A stretch of 64,000 bases of DNA from Hyphomicrobiales bacterium (GTDB taxonomy: Bacteria > Pseudomonadota > Alphaproteobacteria > Rhizobiales > Rhizobiaceae). The position numbers were made by a program, and so were the translations under genes. Of this stretch, positions 8,717-17,465 are shown in pieces. Under the pieces are notes generated by a model. It was given only the letters and a program-made list of their open reading frames with translations. It was not told where the DNA came from and did no database searches. Every line of letters starts with the position of its first letter. The stretch's first letter is position 1. The stretch spans positions 1-64,000 of the forward strand of contig UEHQ01000006.1 in NCBI GenBank assembly GCA_900489925.1, in the 5' to 3' direction.

Positions 8717-8748
8717 GCCGACACCCGCGCCCACGTCCGGGTGTCGGC
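8717..8748 (+). terminator. Strong stem-loop between dehydrogenase and ridA genes
   Basis: GCCGACACCCG (8717-8727) and CGGGTGTCGGC (8738-8748) form a perfect 11-base-pair stem with a 10-base loop, starting 23 bases after the dehydrogenase stop. No T run follows. It may be a terminator, or an RNA-processing or stability element that lowers expression of the downstream genes. Confidence 0.5.
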
Positions 8749-8921
8749 GCCTCGATAAGAAGCAGCCTGCGTGGAGTTATAGCGCCGCTTCGCGAGCCCA
8801 GGCGAACGTCACAGCACAAAGGCTGACGAAGTTTTTTCCGAAGCGGGGCGTTGGCAAAAACGACTTACCCCTCGCGCCGCGCAACGATAATTTTTCTGCA
8901 CCACCCATCAAGGAGACAAGC

Positions 8922-9338
8922 ATGCCCGTGCACACCCGTATCCGTCCCTTCAACACGAAGGACACCTATCCGGAGCAGAAGCTCGACAACGATCTTTGCC
9001 AAGCGGTGGTGGCACGCGGCACGATGATTTTCCTGCGTGGCCAGTGCCCTCAGGAACTCGACGGCGGCAAGAACATCGACAGCCATGATCCTGTCGAACA
9101 GACCCACAAGGTCATGCAGAACATCAGGCAGCTTGTCGAGGAAAGCGGCGGCAAGATGGAACACGTCTGCAAGGTCGTCGTCTATCTGACCGATGTTCGC
9201 CACCGCGAGGCCGTCTACCGCACCATGGGCGAGTACATCAAGGGTGTCTTCCCCGTCTCGACAGGTGTGGTCGTCACGGCACTCGCCCGTCCTGAATGGC
9301 TGGTCGAAATCGATGCCACGGCGATGATTCCGGATTGA
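8922..9338 (+). CDS. RidA/YjgF-family imine deaminase
   Basis: A 138-residue member of the RidA (YER057c/UK114) family, small trimeric cytoplasmic proteins that hydrolyse reactive enamine or imine intermediates to ketones or aldehydes and ammonia. The family arginine and glutamate are present as Arg123 and Glu129 in ALARPEWLVEIDA. The start at 8922 has an excellent AAGGAGAC ribosome site; the frame is open upstream to 8715 but without homology. It follows the flavin amine dehydrogenase, which would make imines, and precedes DUF1028 and ArgE-like genes. A role in clearing the imine product is a reasonable inference. It belongs to the divergent RidA subfamilies found in catabolic operons rather than to the housekeeping form. 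Confidence 0.85.
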   Translation: MPVHTRIRPFNTKDTYPEQKLDNDLCQAVVARGTMIFLRGQCPQELDGGKNIDSHDPVEQTHKVMQNIRQLVEESGGKMEHVCKVVVYLTDVRHREAVYRTMGEYIKGVFPVSTGVVVTALARPEWLVEIDATAMIPD

Positions 9339-9401
9339 GCAGCCGCCCTGCCCGGCGGGCAGCAGCAGCAATGAAGAAACCACTTTGGGGATGATAGAAG
9401 C

Positions 9402-10079
9402 ATGACATTTTCCGTCTCTGGACGTTGCGCCGACACAGGCATGTTCGGCATTGCCGTCTCATCGTCGTCGCCGAGCGTGGCTGCGCGCTGCGCTCACGTC
9501 CGCGCCGGCGTCGGTGCAGTTTCGACGCAGAATGTCACCGATCCGCGTCTCGGCCCCAAAGGGCTCGATCTAATGGCGAGTGGCCTCTCCGCCGAGGCGG
9601 CACTGGACCGCCTCATCGCGGAAGCACCGCATATCGAGTATCGCCAGCTCGCGCTCGTTGACGCCGAAGGCCGAACGGCTGCCTATTCCGGCCCGAAGAC
9701 CCTGGGCACTTACGCGACGGCACGCGGCGAGGGTGTCGTCGCGGCCGGCAATATGCTGACCAGCACTGCGATCCCTGAAAAAATGGTCGCGGCCTTCGAG
9801 GCAACCAGGGGGCAGTCGCTCGGCGACCGCCTGATTGCGTCCATGCGGGCTGCTGTTGCTGCCGGTGGCGAGGAAGGTCCTGTGCACTCAATGGGTCTGG
9901 TCATGGTCGACAAGGTCTCCTGGAATGTCGCCGACCTTCGCGTCGACTGGACCGACGGAGATCCGATCGAAGAATGTGCCAGCCTTTGGGAGCGGTGGCG
10001 CCATGAGATGAACGCCTACGTCACGCGGGCGCTCAACCCGACTGACGCGCCGAGTTACGGTGTGCCGGGCGACCTTTGA
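9402..10079 (+). CDS. DUF1028 family protein (Ntn-hydrolase-like)
   Basis: A 225-residue protein matching the DUF1028 pattern: an N-terminal TFSVSGRCADTGMFGIAVSSSSPSV block, then GVGAVSTQNVTDPRLGPKGLDLM and a VVAAGNMLTS stretch. The family is thought to resemble Ntn hydrolases and is often encoded with RidA-type genes, but no reaction is firmly established. No signal peptide is evident. It lies 63 bases after ridA and 54 bases before the deacylase gene, so the three probably form one transcript. The conserved pairing suggests an amide- or imine-processing step in the same pathway; this is inferred from context only. Confidence 0.8.
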   Translation: MTFSVSGRCADTGMFGIAVSSSSPSVAARCAHVRAGVGAVSTQNVTDPRLGPKGLDLMASGLSAEAALDRLIAEAPHIEYRQLALVDAEGRTAAYSGPKTLGTYATARGEGVVAAGNMLTSTAIPEKMVAAFEATRGQSLGDRLIASMRAAVAAGGEEGPVHSMGLVMVDKVSWNVADLRVDWTDGDPIEECASLWERWRHEMNAYVTRALNPTDAPSYGVPGDL

Positions 10080-10133
10080 TCACCAAGAAGCGGCGTCCAT
10101 GGCGTCGTCTCTGCCTACAGACCGGATGAGTGC

Positions 10134-11288
10134 ATGATCCCCTCGACCTTGGAAATCCTCGCGCGTCTGGTTGCCGAGCCGACGGTTTCGCGAACCTCGA
10201 ACCTCGCACTGCTCGATTATGCCGAGAGCCTGTTGCGAGGCGCTGGCGCACGCATCGAGCGGTTCGCGCACCCGGACGGCAGTCGCGCCAATCTTTGGGC
10301 GAGTATCGGGCCGGAAGGTCCCGGTGGCGTGGTGCTGTCCGGACACACGGACGTGGTTCCGGTCGATGGCCAGGCCTGGTCCACCGACCCCTATCTACTC
10401 TGCGAACGGGACGGACGGCTGTACGGCCGCGGCACAGCCGACATGAAAGGTTTCGTGGCGGCAGCGCTGCGCGCCTTTATGCTTGCCGCAACCGGCCCGC
10501 TGCGACGCCCCCTGCATCTTGCCCTTTCTTACGACGAGGAGATCGGATGCCTCGGGGTGCGCGGGATGATCGACGCATTGGCGCAGAGGCCTGACCGCCC
10601 TGCGCTCTGTATCGTCGGCGAACCGACGGGGATGCGCATTGCCACCGGCCACAAGGGCAAGCTGGCACTGCGGGCCTGTTGCCACGGACAGGAGGGACAT
10701 TCCGCCCTCGCCCCTAAGGCCCTCAATGCGCTGCATCTCGGTGCCGCCTTCATTACAGCCTTGCAGGCCCGGCAGGACGAACTGTCGGTCAATGGTTCGC
10801 GAGATCCAGAATACGACATCCCCTACTCCACCATCCATGCAGGAATGATGCAAGGCGGCACGGCGCTGAACATCGTGCCGAACCGCTGCGATATCGACTT
10901 CGAGATCCGCAATGTCGCCGAAGATGACCCCGACGACATTCTTGCCGGGATCGCGGCGGATGCCAGATCGATTGCCGTCGCGCATCACAACCGGTTTCCC
11001 AAGGCTTGCATCGAAATCGAGCGCGTGTCCGGCTATCCCGGCCTCAATTCCGATCGTGGCGCGCCCGTGGTGCAACTCCTACAGCGGATCCTGGGGGACG
11101 ATGCGCCCACGCTGAAGGTCGCCTTCGGCACAGAGGGCGGCCTCTTCGAGCAAAGCCTTGGCATGTCGACGGCGGTCTGCGGTCCGGGTTTCATGGACCA
11201 GGGCCACAAGCCTGATGAGTTCGTCAGCATAGACCAACTCGCCCGCTGCGATGCCATGCTCGAACGCCTGCTCGTAGAGCTTCGGTAG
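10134..11288 (+). CDS. argE: ArgE-type acetylornithine deacetylase (M20 metallohydrolase)
   Basis: A 384-residue zinc-dependent deacylase of peptidase family M20. Metal and catalytic residues are visible: His71 and Asp73 in GHTDVVP, Asp103 in GRGTADMKGF, the Glu135-Glu136 pair in SYDEEIGCLG, and a late His in FMDQGHKPDEF. The GTEGGLFEQSLGMSTAVCGPG block is characteristic of ArgE rather than DapE. ArgE removes the acetyl group from N-acetylornithine. In a catabolic operon with RidA and DUF1028 genes it more likely deacylates a pathway intermediate than serves arginine synthesis. The native substrate therefore remains open. It is the last gene before a 459-base gap. Confidence 0.85.
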   Translation: MIPSTLEILARLVAEPTVSRTSNLALLDYAESLLRGAGARIERFAHPDGSRANLWASIGPEGPGGVVLSGHTDVVPVDGQAWSTDPYLLCERDGRLYGRGTADMKGFVAAALRAFMLAATGPLRRPLHLALSYDEEIGCLGVRGMIDALAQRPDRPALCIVGEPTGMRIATGHKGKLALRACCHGQEGHSALAPKALNALHLGAAFITALQARQDELSVNGSRDPEYDIPYSTIHAGMMQGGTALNIVPNRCDIDFEIRNVAEDDPDDILAGIAADARSIAVAHHNRFPKACIEIERVSGYPGLNSDRGAPVVQLLQRILGDDAPTLKVAFGTEGGLFEQSLGMSTAVCGPGFMDQGHKPDEFVSIDQLARCDAMLERLLVELR

Positions 11289-11747
11289 GGCTCATAGGGC
11301 CGGCTTCGACATCAGCGATCTCCAGTGTCCGATGCGCTTGGGCACTCCAATTTCCTCTGGCATGGTAGTCGGCCAAGCGAGCGCAGGACCGTGTTCTGTT
11401 TCGCCACTGCCGTTGCGACTTGCCACGGCCAAAATCTCCGCCCATCCGGAAAGCGTGCATCTGCCTGAGAACGCGGCGCCGGTGCGAACAAAACTTGTGC
11501 AATCGCTGACCGTCGCCGCTGATCCGCCCTGGGAAATCAGGTGTGGATCCTGCGTCTAAGCGATTGTTAAAAAATCACTTTACTCAACATCTCCGGTCTC
11601 GGCCGAGATTTTGCCACCTGTACCCATGAGCTGCGGAAAACGCGCGAGAACGCACGATTAGCCTAAGCCTAAGCCATGCTTCCAGATCGCGTTATTTACA
11701 GAAAACCTCTCTCGAAATCCAATGGGGTCAAAATAAGGGGAATGCCA
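11289..11747 (+). other. Intergenic region upstream of the polyamine-type importer
   Basis: About 460 bases with no convincing gene. The left part shows nothing I can name. The right part holds the operator/promoter block at 11656-11701 and the ribosome site of the small frame at 11748. Confidence 0.5.
11656..11701 (+). promoter_or_regulatory. LysR-type operator (site 3) and promoter block
   Basis: GATTAGCCTAAGCCTAAGC (11656-11674) matches the palindrome at 6518 at 16 of 19 positions. The following GCTTCCAGATCGCGT and ATTTACAG match the block after 6536 at nearly every base and the same distance. This is the likely promoter of the ABC importer. Confidence 0.65.
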
Positions 11748-11924
11748 ATGCGCAACCGCAAGGGCTTCGATCGAGAGGCCTTTTCAACGAGCTTTCGCGT
11801 CGCCAAGACCGCACGGAACGGCCATGCCGCCATGCGCGGAAATGGCACCCTTGAATACGGGTCTGCGTTGTTCGTCGTCCCGCCAACGCACCCACAACAG
11901 GTTATTACGAGGAGCGCGGCATGA
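11748..11924 (+). CDS. Possible small leader protein upstream of the importer ATPase gene
   Basis: A 58-codon frame (MRNRKGFDREAFSTSF... ending VITRSAA) with a proper ribosome site (AAGGGG at 11735-11740). Its stop overlaps the start of the ATPase gene by four bases (ATGA). It begins about 45 bases after the promoter block. The sequence is basic and has no recognised domain or membrane segment. It could be a translationally coupled leader that sets importer expression, or chance coding in a leader RNA. An ATG at 11742 in the same frame would add two residues. I do not recognise it. Confidence 0.35.
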   Translation: MRNRKGFDREAFSTSFRVAKTARNGHAAMRGNGTLEYGSALFVVPPTHPQQVITRSAA

Positions 11925-12994
11925 GCCAATCAATGGCCATCGAAGTCAGATCAGTCTCGAAAAACTTCGGGATCTATCAGGCGCTGAAGTCCGTCAGTTT
12001 CAACATTGGCGGCAACGAGTTCTTCACGATGCTGGGACCCTCCGGCTGTGGCAAGACCACGCTGCTGCGCATGCTGGCCGGCTTTGAAAGCCCGAACAGC
12101 GGCTCGATCCTTCTCCACGGTGCGGAGGTCAACGCAATTCCGCCCCACAAGCGGCGCGTTAACACGGTCTTCCAGAGCTATGCGCTCTTCCCGCACATGA
12201 CGCTCGAACAGAATGTCGCCTACGGCCTCGAAAATCTCGGATGGGACCAGACCCGCATAAAAAGGCGCGTCGGGGAAATGCTGGAGCGGGTGCACATGAG
12301 CCCGATGGCGAAGCGCAAGCCCGCCCAGCTCTCCGGCGGCCAGCGCCAGCGTATCGCGCTTGCCCGCGCCCTTGCGCCGGAGCCGGAAGTCCTGCTGCTC
12401 GACGAGCCGCTGTCGGCGCTCGACCTCAAGCTGCGCCAGGCGATGCGCGACGAACTGCGGACGTTGCAGCGCGATACCGGCATTACCTTCGTCTTCGTGA
12501 CGCACGACCAGGAAGAAGCGCTCGACATGTCGGATCGCATTGCGGTCCTCGGCGGTGGCGAGGTCCAGCAGATCGGTACGCCGACGCAGATCTACGAAGA
12601 GCCAGTCAACCGCTTTGTCGCCGACTTCGTCGGTGAGACGAACTTCCTGGATGTCGAGATCCTGGAAGCGGCGGGCGGCCAGGCAACCGTGCGCATGCCC
12701 TTCGGCGTGGCCGTCACAGTTCCGTCGACGGCATCGATCACCAAAGGTCGGGCGACACTGTCCGTCCGGCCGGAGAAGATCAACCTTGGCAACCAGGCGC
12801 AGGGGATCACCTTCGAGGGACGCGTCGTCAACAAGAACTACATGGGCGGCTTTACCCACTACACCCTCGATGTGGCGGGTACCGAGTTGCGGGCCTCGCG
12901 CCGCAACGCTTCGCGCGAGGGCGACACGATCCCGCTCGGCGCAACCGTTCCGCTTGGGTTCGTTGCGGTCTCTGCGCGGGTGCTTTCGGCATGA
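11921..12994 (+). CDS. Spermidine/putrescine-type ABC importer, ATP-binding protein (PotA-like)
   Basis: A 357-residue ATPase of a polyamine/opine/thiamine (POPT) type importer, on the cytoplasmic face. Walker A GPSGCGKTT is at 39-47, the Q loop is in VFQSYALFPHMT, the signature LSGGQRQ is at 137-143, Walker B LLLDEP is at about 158-163 and the H loop is in VTHDQEEA. A TOBE domain follows (about 275-350). It has GAGGAG before the ATG and overlaps the permease gene by four bases. The operon order ATPase, permease, permease, binding protein matches potABCD. The substrate is probably the amine degraded by neighbouring enzymes; true polyamine specificity is not shown. Confidence 0.92.
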   Translation: MSQSMAIEVRSVSKNFGIYQALKSVSFNIGGNEFFTMLGPSGCGKTTLLRMLAGFESPNSGSILLHGAEVNAIPPHKRRVNTVFQSYALFPHMTLEQNVAYGLENLGWDQTRIKRRVGEMLERVHMSPMAKRKPAQLSGGQRQRIALARALAPEPEVLLLDEPLSALDLKLRQAMRDELRTLQRDTGITFVFVTHDQEEALDMSDRIAVLGGGEVQQIGTPTQIYEEPVNRFVADFVGETNFLDVEILEAAGGQATVRMPFGVAVTVPSTASITKGRATLSVRPEKINLGNQAQGITFEGRVVNKNYMGGFTHYTLDVAGTELRASRRNASREGDTIPLGATVPLGFVAVSARVLSA

Positions 12995-13923
12995 CAGACA
13001 CTGTGCTCCACGCTCCCGTCGAACCGGTGCAACACGCAAATCGCCCTCGCTTCTGGCACGACCTCTCCTTCTGGGGACTGCTGCCATCCTGGCTGTTGAT
13101 GGGATTTGCCCTGATCCTGCCGATCGTCATCATCGCCGCCGTGTCTTTCGCGACCCGGGGCGCGCATGGCGGCTTTGCCTGGGACTTCAACCTCGCGGGC
13201 TATCGCCAGATCCTCTTCAACGAGGGCTGGACCGGCGAACTGGAGTTCACCGCCCAGTATCTGCTCATCATTGCCCGCACCTTCCTGCTCGCCGGCGCCA
13301 CCACGCTCATCTGTCTCATCTTCGCGGTGCCGGTCGCCTATTTCATTTCGCGCCAGCGCCCGGGCCTGAAGGCAGTGCTCGTCTATCTCGTGACGCTACC
13401 CTTCTGGGTCTCGATGATCCTGCGCGTCTATGCCTGGATGATCATTCTCGGCAAGGACGGCACCTTGCCGCGTCTGCTTGAACATCTGGGTTTTGCGCCG
13501 GGCATGAGCTTCATGTTCAACGACGGCGCGACATTGACCGCGATGGTCTACACCACCATGCCGCTGATGATCTTGCCGGTCTTCGCGTCGATCGAGAAGC
13601 TCGACGGCACCCTGATCGAGGCCTCGCATGACCTCTATGGCAACCGCTGGACGACGCTGCGTCGGGTAATCCTGCCGCTGACCGCTCCGGGTATCATCGC
13701 TGGCGCCATCCTCGTCTTTGTCCCCGCCCTTGGCGCGGTATTGGAGCCGACCCTGATGGGTGGCGGAAAGCAGATGATGATGGGCTCCCTGATCCAATTG
13801 CAATTCGGGCCGTCCCGCAACTGGCCCTTCGGCGCGGCGATCGCCATGACGCTGATGGCCTTGGTGATGATCTTCCTCGTCTTCACCGCAATGCGCGCCG
13901 CGCGTCGGGAGGTGGCCGCATGA
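12991..13923 (+). CDS. ABC importer permease (PotB-like)
   Basis: A 310-residue inner-membrane permease with six hydrophobic segments, the first near residues 32-51 (WLLMGFALILPIVIIAAV). The cytoplasmic EAA loop that docks on the ATPase is visible as EASHDLYGNRWTTLRRVILPLTAPG. Its ends overlap the ATPase and the second permease genes by four bases each, a tight operon arrangement. Family members form a heterodimeric channel with the PotC-like protein. Length and topology are normal. Confidence 0.92.
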   Translation: MTDTVLHAPVEPVQHANRPRFWHDLSFWGLLPSWLLMGFALILPIVIIAAVSFATRGAHGGFAWDFNLAGYRQILFNEGWTGELEFTAQYLLIIARTFLLAGATTLICLIFAVPVAYFISRQRPGLKAVLVYLVTLPFWVSMILRVYAWMIILGKDGTLPRLLEHLGFAPGMSFMFNDGATLTAMVYTTMPLMILPVFASIEKLDGTLIEASHDLYGNRWTTLRRVILPLTAPGIIAGAILVFVPALGAVLEPTLMGGGKQMMMGSLIQLQFGPSRNWPFGAAIAMTLMALVMIFLVFTAMRAARREVAA

Positions 13924-14723
13924 GCACGAAACACGACGTCAAGCGCTATCCCGGGCTTGGTCCTCTCACCGCTCTCTTCTTCGTCTATCTCTACGCGCCG
14001 CTGGCCGTGGTCGTGACCTACTCCTTCAACGCCAATCGGGTCGCGGGTGTCTGGACGGAATTTTCGCTGCAGTGGTATGGCAACGCGCTCGAGAACACCG
14101 CGCTGATGAGCGCGCTGAAGACCTCGCTTACGGTCGCAGCGATCGCCACGGTCACCTCGACAACGATTGCGCTCTGTGCTGCGCTCGCGATCATTCGCGG
14201 CAAGAACGTTCGCTTCCGCAAGCTCTCGGAGACCATCGTCAACCTTCCGTTGGTCCTGCCTGAGATCGTGCTGGCCGTTGCCACGCTGATCCTGTTTTCG
14301 CTGCTCGGCGTCCAGAACGGTCTGGTGCGCGTGGTCATCGCCCACTCTGCCTTCTGCACCCCCTTTGCGTTCCTCCCGATCCGGGCGCGACTGCAAGGCA
14401 TGTCGCTAGACCTGGAAGAAGCCAGTGCCGATCTCTACGCCAATCGCTGGACGACCTTCCGCCGGGTGACGCTGCCGCTGATTTTTCCCGGCGTCTTTTC
14501 GGGAGCCATGCTCGCCTTCCTGATTTCGATGGACGACTTCATCACCTCGAACATGCTCGCGACCGGCGGCACGACGACGTTGCCCGTCTACATCTTCTCG
14601 CTGATCCGTGTCGGCACATCGCCGGAGCTCAACGCGATCGCCGCACTGCTGATTCTCGCCTCGCTCGTCCTTGCAACCGTTGCCCTTCTGGTCGCGGCAA
14701 GGGGCGCCCGTGACAATGACTGA
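13920..14723 (+). CDS. ABC importer permease (PotC-like)
   Basis: A 267-residue second permease with six hydrophobic segments. The EAA loop reads EASADLYANRWTTFRRVTLPLIFPG. It pairs with the PotB-like protein to form the membrane channel. The gene overlaps the previous one by four bases and is followed after 23 bases by the binding-protein gene. The FSGAMLAFLISMDDF segment near the last helices is typical of PotC. Nothing unusual is seen. Confidence 0.92.
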   Translation: MSTKHDVKRYPGLGPLTALFFVYLYAPLAVVVTYSFNANRVAGVWTEFSLQWYGNALENTALMSALKTSLTVAAIATVTSTTIALCAALAIIRGKNVRFRKLSETIVNLPLVLPEIVLAVATLILFSLLGVQNGLVRVVIAHSAFCTPFAFLPIRARLQGMSLDLEEASADLYANRWTTFRRVTLPLIFPGVFSGAMLAFLISMDDFITSNMLATGGTTTLPVYIFSLIRVGTSPELNAIAALLILASLVLATVALLVAARGARDND

Positions 14724-14746
14724 ACGATAAAGAAAGAGAGGAACAC

Positions 14747-15763
14747 ATGAAAAAGATACTGGCAGCCACAGCACTTACGCTCTCCCTGGCCTCGGCCGCG
14801 CATGCCGAAGGATCGCTCAACGTCTTCGTTTGGGCAGACTCCATCGCGCCTTCCTTGATCGAGAAGTTCTCGAAGGAATATGACGTCAAGGTCAGCGTCG
14901 ACGCCTATACTTCCAACGAAGACCTTCTGACGAAACTCCAGGCCGGCTCCTCGGGCTACGACATTGCCACACCCTCGCAGCACTTCGTGCGCGTGATGAT
15001 CGACGAAGGGCTTCTGGAGAACTACCAGGCCAACAAGCTGGAAGCCTACCAGAACCTCGAGCCACGCTGGCGCAATCAGTGGTGGGATGAAAAGCAGGAA
15101 TATTCGATCCCGATCGCATACGGCACGGCCGGCTTCGTCGTGAACACCAATCAGTACAAGGGGCCGACCGACAGCTACAAATACTTCTTCGAGCCGGACG
15201 GCGACCTGAAGGGCAAGATCGCCATGCTCGGCCAACCCGACGAGGTGATCGGCGCCGCCGAGCTCTACCTTGGAGTGCCCTTCTGCACGGAGGATCCGGC
15301 GGAAATGAAGAAGGTGCTGGACCTGCTGCAGAGCCAGAAGCCATCGGTCGCCGTCTACTCGTCCGACAACATCGCCAGCCGTCTGGACACCGGCGAAGTC
15401 TCCACGCATTTCTGGTGGGACGGCGAGGAGCTGAAGGCGCGGACCGGCGGCTCGCCGATTGCACTCGCGATGACCAAGGAAGGCCTCGTCGGCTGGCTCG
15501 ACAGCATGGTGATCCCGAAGGGCGCGGCGAACAAAGAGAATGCCGTCAAGTTCATCGAATTCATGTCCCGGCCGGAAAACGCGACCGAGGAGATGAACCA
15601 CTACGCGCACTCTTCTCCGATGAAGCTCATCCAGGACAAGATGAAATACACGAAGGAGAACGCGCCGGAACTTTATCCTGAGGTTCCCGTCCAGTTCTCG
15701 CGCACCTGCTCGCCCGCCGCGCAGGATCTCGTGACCCGGGTTTGGACGCAGCTGCTCCAGTAA
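14747..15763 (+). CDS. Periplasmic polyamine-type substrate-binding protein (PotD/PotF-like)
   Basis: A 338-residue secreted binding protein. The signal peptide is MKKILAATALTLSLASAAHA with cleavage about residue 20. The mature part opens with EGSLNVFVWADSIAPSLIEKFSKEY and has YDIATPSQHFVRVMI and PIAYGTAGFVVN, the standard PotD/PotF fold elements. It captures the ligand in the periplasm and hands it to the PotBC-like channel. A good AGAGAGGA ribosome site precedes ATG 14747. Whether it binds a diamine, polyamine or another cationic compound cannot be decided by reading alone. Confidence 0.9.
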   Translation: MKKILAATALTLSLASAAHAEGSLNVFVWADSIAPSLIEKFSKEYDVKVSVDAYTSNEDLLTKLQAGSSGYDIATPSQHFVRVMIDEGLLENYQANKLEAYQNLEPRWRNQWWDEKQEYSIPIAYGTAGFVVNTNQYKGPTDSYKYFFEPDGDLKGKIAMLGQPDEVIGAAELYLGVPFCTEDPAEMKKVLDLLQSQKPSVAVYSSDNIASRLDTGEVSTHFWWDGEELKARTGGSPIALAMTKEGLVGWLDSMVIPKGAANKENAVKFIEFMSRPENATEEMNHYAHSSPMKLIQDKMKYTKENAPELYPEVPVQFSRTCSPAAQDLVTRVWTQLLQ

Positions 15764-15769
15764 TCCTTT

Positions 15770-15791
15770 GCGGGGGCTTTAGGGCCCCCGC
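15770..15791 (+). terminator. GC-rich stem-loop after the importer operon
   Basis: GCGGGGGC (15770-15777) pairs with GCCCCCGC (15784-15791) across a TTTAGG loop, seven bases after the binding-protein stop. Without a T run it may only partly terminate, leaving the amidohydrolase gene weakly cotranscribed. Confidence 0.5.
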
Positions 15792-15818
15792 CCCTCATTC
15801 TGTTGCCTGGAGCCGACC

Positions 15819-17465
15819 ATGCCCGCTGACCTGATCGTCGTGAACGCCAAGGTGCGCTCACTCTTCGCACCTCCGGAAACGACCGCTGTCGCGGTTACCG
15901 CCGGCAAGATCCTTGCCATTGGCTCGGACGAAAGCATCCGCGCGCATAGCGGCCCCGCAACGCAGGTTATTGATGCCGGCGGACGCGAGCTTATGCCGGG
16001 CTTCATCGAAAGCCATCTCCACCTCTTCATGGGGGGCGCGACACTTTCCATGCTGAACCTCGGGGCGACCTTCGGCTTCGAGGCGACACGCGAAGCCATC
16101 CAGGCGTTTGCCGCCGGCCATCCGGGCGAGGACATCCTTTTCGGCTATGCAGTCAACTACGTGATCTTCGGAGAGGATCGTCGTCCCGATCGCCACCTGC
16201 TTGACGCGGTCATCGCCGACCGGCCGCTATGCCTGCTGTCGACCGACCTGCATTGCGCCTGGGCGAACACGCGCGCGCTCGAACTTGCCGGCATCCTTCA
16301 CGGAGCCGATGTCGGACCGGGCGCCGAGATCGTCATGGCCGAGGACGGTCTCGCAAACGGCGAATTGCGGGAGTTTGCGGCCATAAGCCGGGTCAAGATG
16401 CTGTCTCGCCTTAAAGGTCGCGACAGCCTTGACTATGAGGGCGGCGAGGTTTCCGAAGAGGATCGGATCTATGACAAGGGGCTGATCGTCAAGGCCGGTT
16501 CCTACTGCGCGGAAAATGGCATTACGACCGCCGTCAACATGGACGGCAACGCATATCAGGCCGGGCTGATGCGTGATCTGGCACTTGCCGGCGCCATGCC
16601 CGTTCGCGTCAGCCTGCCCTTGCGACTGGAGCAGCGTCATGGGCCGCAGGGCATCGCGCGGATCGACGGCTTCGGTCCCGAGGTGCCGGGTTGGCTTCGG
16701 TTCGGCCGCGTCAAGCTCTTCATGGACGGCGTCTATGATACCTGGACCGCACTGACGGTGACCGACTATCCCGACCGGCCCGGCTTCCGGTCCGAACCGC
16801 TGATCGAACCCAACATTTTCAATGCCATGTGCATCGAGGCCGATCGCCGGGGGCTTCAGGTCGCAACCCACGCTGTCGGCGATGGTGCGGTTCGCGCCAC
16901 GATCGATGGCTATGAGGCCGCACGCGTGGCAAACGGCTCGCGGGACGCCCGCCATCGCATCGAGCACATCGACACGATCACGCCAGACGACCTCGAACGA
17001 CTGCAACCGCTCGGCATCATCGCATCGATGCAGCCGGTCCATCCGCCCGGTTCGGCCGGTCTGCCCCTCGAGCCGACGACAACAATCATGGGGCGCGATC
17101 GCTGGGCAACGGCCTTTCCGTGGCGCATGATCCAGGATCGCGGCGTGGCGCTTGCCTTTGGCACCGACTGGCCAGTCTCTCCGATCGCGCCTCTCTACGC
17201 CATCCACTGCGCCCTGACCCGCAGCCCCTGGGCGGCCGATATGCCCGACCAGCGCCTCACCCTCGACGAATGCCTGCTCGCCTATACGGCAGGCGGTGCC
17301 TACGCAGACTTTGCCGAAGACCAGAGCGGCCGGCTAGAGCCGGGCTTCGATGCAGACCTCGTCTTGGTCGACGGCAAGCTCGCGGGTCTCGCCGAGAGCG
17401 CCGATGCGGCTCGTATCGTGCTGACCGTCTGCGGCGGCAAGATCACCTTCAACGCGGAGTCATAA
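15819..17465 (+). CDS. Amidohydrolase family protein (YtcJ-like)
   Basis: A 548-residue metal-dependent hydrolase of the Amidohydro_3/YtcJ group. The first metal motif is His66-x-His68 in GFIESHLHLF. Later ligands are seen in ATHAVGDGAV, RHRIEHID and the Asp of FGTDWPVSPIAPL. The N-terminal LIVVNAKVRSL and C-terminal GFDADLVLVDGKL form the small beta sandwich found in this family. These enzymes hydrolyse amide or related C-N bonds, but YtcJ substrates are mostly unknown. It follows the importer and overlaps the next gene by one base (TAATG), so both are coupled. A role in breaking down the imported amine or amide is inferred. Confidence 0.85.
   Translation: MPADLIVVNAKVRSLFAPPETTAVAVTAGKILAIGSDESIRAHSGPATQVIDAGGRELMPGFIESHLHLFMGGATLSMLNLGATFGFEATREAIQAFAAGHPGEDILFGYAVNYVIFGEDRRPDRHLLDAVIADRPLCLLSTDLHCAWANTRALELAGILHGADVGPGAEIVMAEDGLANGELREFAAISRVKMLSRLKGRDSLDYEGGEVSEEDRIYDKGLIVKAGSYCAENGITTAVNMDGNAYQAGLMRDLALAGAMPVRVSLPLRLEQRHGPQGIARIDGFGPEVPGWLRFGRVKLFMDGVYDTWTALTVTDYPDRPGFRSEPLIEPNIFNAMCIEADRRGLQVATHAVGDGAVRATIDGYEAARVANGSRDARHRIEHIDTITPDDLERLQPLGIIASMQPVHPPGSAGLPLEPTTTIMGRDRWATAFPWRMIQDRGVALAFGTDWPVSPIAPLYAIHCALTRSPWAADMPDQRLTLDECLLAYTAGGAYADFAEDQSGRLEPGFDADLVLVDGKLAGLAESADAARIVLTVCGGKITFNAES

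Noticed and set aside
9348..9372. Small CTGCCC/GGGCAG hairpin and GCAGCAGCAGCA run after ridA
   Set aside because: Too short and without a T tract to call a terminator; the trinucleotide run is brief.
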